Shown: positions 1-9,926 of the stretch, one piece after another | Position numbering within the stretch: position 1 is the first letter of the stretch | Layout of the letters: every line of letters begins with the position of its first letter | Assembly: GCF_046630445.1 (NCBI RefSeq) | Contig: NC_092333.1 | Location: 334,315,501-334,379,500, forward strand | From: Rutidosis leptorrhynchoides | Lineage: Eukaryota; Streptophyta; Magnoliopsida; Asterales; Asteraceae | Direction of reading: 5' to 3' | DNA: 64,000 bases | Made by a program: the position numbers and the translations under genes | The notes under the pieces: generated by a model | What the model saw: the letters and a program-made list of their open reading frames with translations, nothing else | Databases searched by the model: none | Told to the model about the DNA's origin: nothing

Positions 1-378
1 ATTTTGTTGACGTTTTAAGCATGTTTATTCTCAGGTGATTATTAAGAGCTTCCGCTGTTGCATACTAAAATAAGGACAAGATTTTGAGTCCATGCTTGTA
101 TGATATTGTGTAAAAACTGCATTCAAGAAACTTATTTTTGATGTAATATATTCTTATTGTAAACCATTATGTAATGGTCGTGTGTAAACGGTATATTTTA
201 GATTATCATTATTTGATAATCTACGTAATGCTTTTTAAACCTTTATCGATAAAATAAAGGTTATGGTTGTTTTAAAAATGAATGCAGTCTTTGAAAAACG
301 TCTCATACAGAGGTTAAAACCTAGCGACGAAATCAATTAATATGGAACGTTTATAATCAATATGAACGGGACATTTTA
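1..378 (+). repeat. 5' LTR (3' end only) of the outer Tekay element
   Basis: Nearly the same as 52588-52965, and present inverted at 3961-4340 in the solo LTR. It ends ...GAACGGGACATTTTA, where the 3' LTR ends ...ACATTTCA, so the terminal CA has become TA. The rest of the LTR, including its promoter part, is left of the window. Confidence 0.85.
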
Positions 379-380
379 GT

Positions 381-392
381 TGGTATCCGAGC
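381..392 (+). other. Primer binding site (tRNA-iMet), outer Tekay
   Basis: TGGTATCCGAGC lies 2 bp after the LTR end. It matches the plant initiator-Met consensus TGGTATCAGAGC, which is intact in the other elements here, except for one changed base (A to C). Confidence 0.75.
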
Positions 393-439
393 ATTGGTCT
401 TAGAGAACCATAAATTTTCATTAGCGTGTCTTGTCGAGT

Positions 440-477
440 TTGTTAGGATGCATTAGTGAGTCTGGACTTCGACCGTG
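440..477 (+). other. Leader block shared by Tekay and LARD elements
   Basis: This block starts about 50 bp after the primer site and contains GTTAGGATGCATTAGT followed by a stretch around CTGGACTTCGACCG. It recurs with few changes, in the same position and orientation, in LARD 1 (13466-13505, minus), LARD 2 (62485-62525, minus) and the nested Tekay (34057-34098, minus). It is non-coding. Its retention in elements with very different LTRs suggests a cis-acting role such as RNA packaging; that role is inferred. Confidence 0.6.
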
Positions 478-586
478 TTTACTTGAAAAACGATTGCTTA
501 ACATTTGTGTTGGAAACTATATATTGTTAACATGTAAATATTATGTGATATATTAATCTCTTAACGTGTTTGATATTGTGTGTTAG

Positions 587-1183
587 ATGTCTACCTCTAG
601 TACAAATCCCATTGACTCACCTAATAATAATGAAGAGTCGAATATAGTTTGGGAAGATTCACAAATTCCCGAAGAGGAACCGGAAGAGGAGGAACCGGAA
701 GGGGAGGAACCAGAAGAGGAGGAACCAGAAGAAGAAGTTCCGGAGGAGGAAATATTAGGAACCATAGAAAAACAGATAAATAAAAAAAATCCTCAAACAA
801 TGGACCAAAGATAAAAATGGTCAATGGTGTTTCCGTCGAGGAAGAAAAATATTGGGAAGATTACCAATTTTCCGATTAATCGGATCCCGATGAGGATTTC
901 GATGATTTTATAGAAATTACCTCGACCCAATTTGAAAAGGCAAAAGAAAATAATAAGGTAAAGGGCATCAAAATAGAGAAACCTGATTCCAACCCCGATG
1001 AACTTTATATGTATCGTCAACATCCGTATTTCTTAAGTTGTAACAATAACCCGGGAACCTCTAAGCCACCAGGTTTTTCTAAACCATTTGTGAAAACAAC
1101 GACTCGTATTAGAGGAACATCAAATATCCCTAAAAAATTAGCAAAACGAAACAGGTCCGAAGAGGAAGAAACTAGTGAGTTGT
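587..1183 (+). pseudogene. Acidic leader ORF upstream of gag (broken)
   Basis: Starts at ATG 587. The first 75 codons encode a Ser/Asn-rich start, the motif EDSQIPEEE and tandem Glu/Pro repeats. A frameshift near 800-815 and a TAA in the downstream frame break it. That frame (DDFIEITSTQFEKAKE and on) then runs to a TAA near 1183. The nested Tekay has an intact 162-aa ORF at the same place (33477-33965, minus) with EDSQIPDEP followed by Glu/Ser/Pro repeats, so this is the decayed homologue of a real leader gene. Function unknown. The acidic, low-complexity make-up suggests a disordered protein, and no known gag or pol domain is visible. Confidence 0.6.
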
Positions 1184-1316
1184 AATCATGAGGTGTAAAA
1201 TATGTAAAATAAGTGTGCTTGTACTTTTCTTGTTGTATGTGAAAATTGCTTGTATTATTTGATAATTATCTTTTACGAATCTAACCCTCATCTATTTTTA
1301 CAGTATTAAAACAAAA
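1184..1316 (+). other. Spacer with splice-acceptor-like end before the F-box
   Basis: 133 bp, AT-rich and non-coding. It ends with a pyrimidine tract and TTTTTACAG eleven bases before the F-box ATG, which resembles a plant 3' splice site. No donor can be assigned with confidence. Confidence 0.3.
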
Positions 1317-2009
1317 ATGGATGTAAAGGATAGACAACCAAAAATTTTAGAAGACCTACCCGGGGACATGATTGATGAAATCTTGTCTAAAGTCGGTCAG
1401 AATTCATCGGCACAATTATTTACGGTGAAATTAGTGTGTAGAACATTTGATGAACGTTCCAGGCATGCCTTAGTTTATAAAAGGCTTTCATTTGAAAGAT
1501 GGGGTATATCACATTGGGGACACTGTAAGTTACGCCGTGTTTTCTTTAAAGCGTTAAATGCGGGGAACTCAAATGCAATTTTACGCTACGGGTTAAGAAC
1601 CTATTTTGACTCAACATATCCCAACATAGGACTTCGTGAGTTAGAAAGAGCTTCTAACATGCAACATAAAGAAGCATGTTATGCTTACGGGTTAGTGATG
1701 TTCGCTTCTCACCAAAGTGAGAAAAAGAACATCGGATTATAACTTTTAAATAAAACCTTCCCACAAGTGACGGATTCAGTAGTTGGGGTGAGAAACAAGG
1801 TTTTTAGATTATTACGGGGCTGTTGGACATTACGAAACCCTCGTCCCTTTGATGACGTTACAATATGATGTCTTGTCAACGGCCACAACGGTTATGTTCC
1901 ACAAGACCAAGGATGGGAAGTAGTCTTAGTAAAACCAGAATGCATGACTTGTTTCTAGACTTATGAATTACGTGTTTTTATTGCCTTTGCTGAACGACTT
2001 GCGTATTAA
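1317..2009 (+). pseudogene. F-box gene captured in the Tekay leader
   Basis: One frame of 231 codons from ATG 1317 to TAA 2007-2009, with no frameshift but three internal stops (TAA 1740, TGA 1866, TAG 1956). Residues about 11-60 form an F-box: LEDLPGDMIDEILSKV, then a Leu/Cys-rich stretch ending CRTFDERSR. Residues about 75-150 show the alternating Tyr/Gly/Leu/Glu pattern (NAILRYGLRTYF, GLRELERASN, EACYAYGLVMFA) of the plant F-box family typified by Arabidopsis At2g35280. Cys residues near the end fit the Cys-rich tail of that family. F-box proteins select substrates for SCF ubiquitin ligases. It lies between the acidic leader ORF and gag; the nested Tekay has nothing comparable there. It looks like an intronless host gene or cDNA picked up by the element and then disabled. 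The family call is from memory. Confidence 0.75.
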
Positions 2010-2280
2010 CTAGGATTGTTGTCACAACTGTTTTGTATCAAAGTTATTGTATGCTATATTTCATACTATATGTATAATAGCGGTATTGTAAGTTTGTAAA
2101 ATATTGTATAAAAGTTTGAACGCGAAATATTATTATAATCAGTTTTTCATATAGAATTGTAGTAGTTGAATTGTATATTAGTTACTAAGTATGAACTTAA
2201 CGGGTAGGTACTAAACGAATTAAAACTATAAAACGTTAATATAAAGAAAAAGCTTTTATAAATGAGTTCATATTATGCTA
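2010..2280 (+). other. Outer Tekay leader, non-coding, with a second polypurine-tract motif
   Basis: AT-rich leader between the F-box frame and the LARD insertion. The only clear signal is TTAACGGGTAGGTACT at 2197-2212, identical to the sequence at the true polypurine tract at 49405-49420. Confidence 0.55.
2197..2212 (+). other. Internal copy of the polypurine-tract motif
   Basis: TTAACGGGTAGGTACT, the same 16-mer that precedes the 3' LTR (49405-49420). Equivalent copies lie upstream of gag in the nested Tekay (33265-33280) and in the leader of both LARDs (12339-12354, 61402-61417). Confidence 0.6.
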
Positions 2281-2285
2281 CGAAA
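2281..2285. repeat. Target-site duplication, left (LARD 1)
   Basis: CGAAA, repeated at 17759-17763 directly after the other end of the element. Confidence 0.85.
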
Positions 2286-3593
2286 TGAAGCGACCCGTCC
2301 TAATTCATAAGGACGAATACATTACATTTGGTTACATCGCGAGGTACTTGACCTCTATATGATACATTTTACAAATATTGTATTCATTTTTAAAAGACAA
2401 ACTTTCATTACATCGAAAGTTGACAGGCATGCATACCATTTCATAATATATAAAACTATAATTGACTTAATAATTATCTTGATGAACTCAACGACTCGAA
2501 TACAACGTCTTTTGAAATATGTCATGAATGACTCCAAGTAATATTTCTAAAATGAGCAAATGCACAGCGGAAGATTTCTTTAATACTTGAGAATAAACAT
2601 CCTTTCAAGTGCTAACCAAAAGGTTGGTGAGTTCATTAGTTTATCATAAACGATCATTTTCATAATTTTAATAGACCACAAGATTTTCATTTCTCATAAA
2701 TACACATCTCATATCAGGCATTTCACAAACTGCATAGAGATAAAAATCATTCATATGGTGAACACCTAGTAACCGACATTAACAAGATGCATATAGAATA
2801 TCCCCATCATTCCGGGACACCCATCGGACATGATAATTTCAAAGTACTAAAGCATTCCAAGTTCCAGAATGGGGGTTGTTAGTTCCCGTAGATCTACCTT
2901 TAGGATTCGCGTCAATTAGGGGCCAGTTCCCTAATTCTTAGGCTACCAAGCTAAAAGGGTCATATTCGATTTCGATCATTCAACCATAGAATGTAGTTTC
3001 GATTACTTGTGTCTATTTCGTAAAACAGTTATAAAAGTAGCGCATGTATTTTCAGTCCCAAAATATATATTGCAAAAGCATTTAAAAAGGGAGCAAATGA
3101 AACTCACTATACTGTATTTTGTAGTAAAAATACATATGACGAAACTGAACAATGCAGGATTGGCCTCGGATTCATGAACCTATAACAAGTATGTATATTA
3201 ACACATATAATATTCAGTTAAATATATATTTTGATATTAGTAATATACTTGTGATTTAATATTAATAATTACTTAAATATATTTATTTTATATATTTTAT
3301 AATAATATATTATATACTCTATTAAAATATTTTGAATAAATGCTTAGTATTAATATTTTTAAGTACTCATAATTTTTAGTATGATAATACTTTTAATAAA
3401 TTTGAGTTATATTAAAACATAAATGAACAAAAAGAATTTTTATAAGTAAAAGTAGTATACTCATTATATATACTTCTATATATCTAATGTTTGTATCTAA
3501 CTTATAATATCTATCTTTTTAGTTTAAGATCATAAAAATATAGTTATATTTTATATACTAAATACATTTAAAATTAAAGTTATAATTAGTAAG

Positions 3594-3713
<120 letters not shown>

Positions 3714-3767
3714 TGGAATAATAAGTATACTACCTTAAAAAGCTTTTCCAAAAAAAAAAAAATCTGC

Positions 3768-3830
3768 ATCAGACCGGACTCGAACCCAGGACTTCCTGCT
3801 AACCAACACAACATCTTAACCATCCATCCA
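3768..3830 (-). other. tRNA-like / SINE-like head, LARD 1 left LTR
   Basis: On the minus strand a box A-like TGGTTAAG stretch is followed by a perfect box B, GGTTCGAGTCC (3776-3786), then a T-run, a short body and the (TTA)n tract at 3594-3712. That order (tRNA-related head, body, simple-repeat tail) is SINE-like. The acceptor and T stems do not pair fully, so it is not a functional tRNA gene. Confidence 0.5.
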
Positions 3831-3955
3831 TTCTTTTCATTTATGTTTTAATACCTGATTAAATCAATATAACCCCTAACATGTCTTTTTCTCTTCTTCT
3901 TATTATTCTAAAAAAAATTGCCATGGTCCAGCTCGAACCAAAGACTTCTAGCTTA

Positions 3956-3960
3956 ACACT
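3956..3960. repeat. Target-site duplication, left (solo LTR)
   Basis: ACACT, repeated at 7379-7383. The empty site is preserved in the other LARD LTR around 15220-15226. Confidence 0.9.
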
Positions 3961-6900
3961 TGAAATGTCCCGTTCATATTGATTATAAACATTCCATATT
4001 AATTGATTCCATTGCGAGGTTTTGACCTCTATATGAGACATTTTTCAAAGACTGCATTCATTTTTAAAACAACCATAACCTTTATTTTATCAATAAAGGT
4101 TTCAAAAGTATTACGTAGATTTTCAAATAATGATAATCTAAAATATACTGTTTACACACGACCATTACATAATGGTTTACAATAGAAATATATTACATCG
4201 ACATATGTTTCTTGAATGCAGTTTTTTTTACACAATATCATACAAACATGGACTCCAAATCTTGTCCTTATTTTAGTATGCAACAGCGGAAGCTCTTAGT
4301 ATTCACCTGAGAATAAACATTCTTATATATCAAATCGTAACAATAGACCACAAGATTTCATATTTCAATATACATCCCATACATAGAGATAAAAATCATT
4401 CATATGGTGAACACTTGGTAACCGACATTAACAAGATGCATATATAAGAATATCCCCATCATTCCGGGACACCCTTCGGATATGATATAAATTTCAAAGT
4501 ACTAAAGCATCCGCTACTTTGGATGGGGTTTGTTAGGCCCAATAGATCTATCTTTAGGATTCACGTTAATTAGGGTGTCTGTTCCCTAATTCTTAGATTA
4601 CCAGACTTAATAAAAAGGGGCATATTCAATTTCGCTAATTCAACCATAGAATGTAGTTTCACGTACTTGTGTCTATTTTGTAAATTATTTATAAAACCTG
4701 CATGTATTCTCATCCCAAAAATATTAGATTTTAAAAGTGGGACTAAAACTCACTTTCACAGATTTTTACTTTGTCGGGAAGTAAGACTTGGCCACTGGTC
4801 GATTCACGAACCTATAACAAATATGTACATATATATCAAAGTATGTTCAAAATATATTTACAACATTTTTAATACGTTTTACTGTTTTAAGTTTATTAAG
4901 TCAGCTGTCCTTGTTAGTAACCTATAACTAGTTGTTCATAATTAGATGTACATAAATAAATCAATATATATTATCTTGAATCAATCCACGACCCAGTGTA
5001 TACACGTCTCAGGCTAGATCACAACACAAAGTATATATATTTTTGGAATCAACCTCAATCCTGTATAGCTAACTCCAACATTACTGCATATAGAGTGTCT
5101 ATGGTTGTTCCAAATAATATATATACATGGGTCGATATGATATGTCAAAACATTTGCATACGTGTCTATGGTATCCCAAGATTACATAATATATTAGAAT
5201 ACATGTATAATACAATATAAGTTATCTAGGATATGATTTATATAGATTTGTTAAACATTTCCCGTAGCTAAAAAGATCAAAAATATCCAATCTTGTTTTA
5301 CCCATAACTTCTTCATTTTAAATCCGTTTTGATTGAATCCAATTGCTATTGTTTCATATTGAAATTAAGTTTATGAATATATACAGAAAAAGTATAAGTT
5401 TATAGTCGGAATTACAGGTTACAAGTCATTTTTGTAAAGGTAGTCATTTCAGTCGAAAAACGACGTCTAGATGACCATTTTGGAAAACATACTTCCACTT
5501 TGAGTTTAACCATGATTTTTGGATATAGTTTCATGTTCATAAGAAAAATCATTTTCCCAGAAGAACAACTTTTAAATCAAAATTTATCATAGTTTTTAAT
5601 TAACTAACCCAAAACAGCCCATGGTGTTACTACAACGGCGTATATCCGGTTATACGGTGTTTTTCGTGTTTTTCGGTTTTAAATCATTAAGTTAGCATAT
5701 CATATATATATATAGAACATGTGTTTAGTTGATTTTAAAACTCAAGTTTAGAAGGATTAACTTTTGTTTGCGAACAATTTTAGAATTAACTAAACTATGT
5801 TCTAGTGATTTCAAGTTTAAACCTTCGAATAAGATAGCTTTATATGTATGAATCGAATGATGTTATGAACATCATTACTACCTCAAGTTTTCTGGATAAA
5901 ACTATTGAAAATGAGAAAAATGGATCTAGATTCAAAGGATCCTTGGATGGCTTGAAAGTTCTTGAAGCAGAAGCATGACACGAAAACAAGTTCAAGTAAG
6001 ATTTTCACTCGAAATAAGATTGTTATAGTTATAGAAATTTAATCAAAGTTTGAATATGAGTATTACCTTGTATTAGAAAGATATTTTACTGTAAATAAGA
6101 AAGATTTCTTGAAGTTGGATGATCACTTTACAAGATTGGAAGTAAGCTAGCAAACTTGGAAGTATTCTTGATTTTATGAAACTAGAACTTATAGAATTTA
6201 TGAAGAACACTTAGAACTTGAAGATAGAACTTGAGAGAGATTACTTAGATGAAGAAAATTGAAGAATGAAAGTATTTGTATGTGTTTTTGGTCGTTGGTA
6301 TATGGATTAGATATAAAGGATGTGTAATTTTGTTTTCATGTAAATAAGTCATGAATGATTACTCATATTTTTGTAATTTTATGAGATATTTCAAGCTAGT
6401 TGCCAAATGATGATTCCCACATGTGTTAGGTGACTCATATGGGCTGCTACGAGCTGATCATTGGAGTGTATATACCAATAGTACATACATCTAAAAGCTG
6501 TGTATTGTACGAGTACGAATATAGGTGCATACGAGTAGAATTGTTGATGAAACTGAACGAGGATGTAATTGTAAGCATTTTTGTTAAGTAGAAGTATTTT
6601 GATAAGTGTCTTAAAGTCTTTCAAAAGTGTATGAATACATCTTAAAACACTACATGTATATACATTTTAACTGAGTTGTTAAGTCATCGTTAGTCGTTAC
6701 ATGTAAATGTTGATTTGATACCTTTAAGTTAACGATCTTGTTAAATGTTGTTAACCCAATGTTTATTATATCTAATTAGATGTTAAATTATTATATTTTC
6801 ATGATATTATGATATATTAATATATCTTAATATGATATATATACATTTAAATGTCGTTACAACGATAATCGTTACATATATGTCTCGTTTCGAAATCATT

Positions 6901-7378
6901 AAGTTAGTAGTCTTGTTTTTACATATGTAGTTCATTGTTAACACACTTAATGATATATTTAAATATCATTTTATCATGATAAATAAAGTGTATCAATATC
7001 CTAATATGATACATATGTATTTAGTAGACGTTATCATAACGATAATCGTTATATATATCATTTCGAGTTTCTTAACTTAGTAATCTCATTTCTTATGTAT
7101 ATCACACATTGTTAATATACATAGTGAAATACTTACTCATCATAATCTCATGTCAACCATATATATATATGTCTATATATACCACAACATGTAGTTTTTA
7201 CAAATTTGTAACGTTCGTGAATCGCCGGTCAACTTGGGTGATCAATTGTCTATATGAAACTTATTTCATTTAATCAAGTCTTAACAAGTTTGATTGCTTA
7301 ACACATTGGAAACATTTAGTCATGTAAATATCAATCTCAATTAATATATATAAACATGGAAAAGTTCGGGTCACTACA
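3961..7378 (-). mobile_element. Solo Tekay LTR inserted in the LARD 1 LTR
   Basis: 3418 bp starting TGAAATGTCCCG and ending GGGTCACTACA on the + strand. It is the inverse of the outer Tekay 3' LTR (49420-52965; TGTAGTGACCC...GGGACATTTCA). It is flanked by the 5-bp duplication ACACT, with no internal region, so the two LTRs of an inserted copy have recombined. The insertion point is inside a second tRNA-like sequence (intact at 15185-15245). No coding sequence; the whole stretch is LTR. Confidence 0.9.
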
Positions 7379-7383
7379 ACACT
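7379..7383. repeat. Target-site duplication, right (solo LTR)
   Basis: ACACT, pairing with 3956-3960. Confidence 0.9.
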
Positions 7384-9909
7384 CGCACTCTCAATCATCG
7401 ATCGGTCAATGCTTTTCTGATTTAAAGTCAGATTCTAATTATATGTAAACCATACATACATCTGTTATCCTTTATTCTTCAAAAACCAAAACCTCAATCA
7501 TTAAAATCCTAATCGATATCATCACAGCTTCGTTATTAATACATCCTTCATCATCATCGCTTATCACAGCAATATAACTAGAAAAGAAAATAGAACCGAA
7601 AACAAATGAACTATCTCATCATCTTCTCTTATGATTTCATGTATCATCTTCATCATACATCATCTTATTCATTCCTAATTTACGGTATCAAAATGACCAT
7701 CATGATTCATTCACCATTATCTTCATATATTATGAAATCGATCATCTTCTTATTAATACAATATCATAATCAACAATTAATTTAGGCATGTTTGTGTGGT
7801 TGCCGAAAAGGAACCAGGAGAAGAAAGAATACACATTGGGCTTTACAAGTTGTTGTCCAATCCACCTTTTGGCCTAATAGAAAAATAATGACAGCCCAAT
7901 ATAGAAATTTTGTGGGCTTCCTTTGAGCTGGTAACGTGGAGTTTTCAACAGTCGATACATAAGGATTAAAAAAATGCTGACCCTCAATAAAACAAAGTAT
8001 CAGGTTTCCTTTTTCTTTAATTAAGCAAGTGGGGTTTTTACCTTGGTAGGTGTCGGCCATCAAGAAAGAAAAGAATATATAATAGCAACTTTGTTCTCAT
8101 AAAATAGTTATTAAATGATTCGATACAGCTGTAGGGTTTACATTGTTTGTTGTGGTGGAGGAAAGACAGCTGCATACAGCAGTAATAACGAAAACAAAAA
8201 AAAATATAGCAGGTGGCAATTTGAAAGTGGTATTTCGTTTTGGGTTTGACTAAAATAATAGAAAGACTAGTAGCAGTGGTACTCGATAGTAGTAGTAGAA
8301 AATAGTCGAACATTAAGGATTGCCGGTTTGGTTTTCGTTTGGGATTCGACAGGAACTAGATATAGCAGTCTGTTCGAGCCACGATTGAAGGTTTGCAGCA
8401 GAAAATGAAGTAGCAGTCTACAGTTTGGGTTGTTGGTGTTACTCGAACATAATCTGTATATATGAAGTAGGTATTTTAAAGGTGATGCAGTGATTGGGAG
8501 AGAGATAAGGGATGGAGGGTTCTTGGTGGTGGTGATTAGAAAGTGACAATGGTGATGTTGTGATAATGGTGACTCTTGGTGATCGATCGTGTACGAGTGT
8601 GGTGGTTGTGAGGGTGATGATGGTTATGGTGGTGGTGAAGTTTGGTTCATGGGAATGTCGAACAGATAATGAAGATGGTGGTTTGGTTCATATAGAAGAA
8701 GGAAGGAAAGCAATAAAACGTGATGGTGGTGATTAAGATGTGAAACAGAAACGTTATATTCCATTGAAATATTATGCACTGACAAAGGTGAAAGGACAGA
8801 GAAAAGGAAGAAAATAAATATAATGAAGAAGAAAGATAGATAGTAATTTGGTTTGTGTAATACTTACAAAGGACCAATCATAGTATATGCAGCAATTGTT
8901 GAATCAATAAAACTTAGTAATGTTAAGTTGTGTATTTGAAAGAGTTTAAGAGGACTTTTTGAAAACATCTTTCAAAGCGTAATTTACATAGAATCATGCA
9001 TATCCTCTAATTATCTCAAACTCTATATCTATAATATATATATAAGTAAATGATGATAGTAGCTTATAAAAAGAAAACAGAAAAAGTAAATCAAAGTGTC
9101 AATTAGGCACAGTATGATTTCAATCAATTCACGGGTTCTTTAGTCTATGAAATGCCAAAATGGAAAAGTAAGTTTATAATATATTTATAAAATTTTAAAA
9201 TGTGTTTAAATAATAGGTGTCTTTAAATATCTACAGACAGTTTTTAATAGAGATATTATATCGCGCTCCGTTGATACTTAATGGCGGATAAAAGTCTTCA
9301 GAAAAATCCCAAACTTTCACAGTAATTATCTTTATTTATTTCGGTTATTATGGTATAAAATTCGATCATTAAATTATTAGATAAAAATTACATCAACTGC
9401 CCTCTCGATTCTGAGTAAAATATAAAAAGTGCTAAAATTTAATAACTAGATCCTAGATACATTTTTAGTAATCCTAAAATTTATAAAAGTCATTTTCGGA
9501 TCACCGTTTATTTTAAAATCTTCTAAGTTCGAATTAAACTTCTCTAAATAGTAATCGAAACATCCAACGAGTATTACAGTCATATAATATTATTTTTAAT
9601 ATACTTTATTTATATATAGAGATATTTTTTAAATAATAATTATTATAATATCCTATCTTTATTTTATTAATTTTTAATAACAACAACATATAATACTTCA
9701 TATTATATTTCCAATTATTATTTATATATACATACACACATATCTATTTACACTTAATTGTTCGTGAATCGTCGAGAGCAGCCGAAGGTCAATTGAATAT
9801 ATGAAACAGTTCAAACTTTTTGAGACTCAATATTACAGACTTTGCTTATCATGTCGAAATCATTTAAAGATTAAGTTTAAATTTGGTCGGAAATTTCTGG
9901 GTCGTCACA

Positions 9910-9926
9910 GTACCTACCCGTTAAAG
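9910..9926 (-). other. Polypurine tract of LARD 1
   Basis: On the minus strand TTTAACGGGTAGGTAC directly precedes the LTR start TGTGACGACCC. It is almost the same as the Tekay polypurine tract at 49405-49420. Confidence 0.7.

Noticed and set aside
1317..2009. Functional host F-box gene
   Set aside because: Three in-frame stops and a position inside a retrotransposon leader; treated as a captured pseudogene.
7782..8063. 93-codon minus frame, with a relative at 15657-15908
   Set aside because: Both lie in the two LTRs of LARD 1. Frames shift between the copies (indels), so there is no sign of coding constraint.
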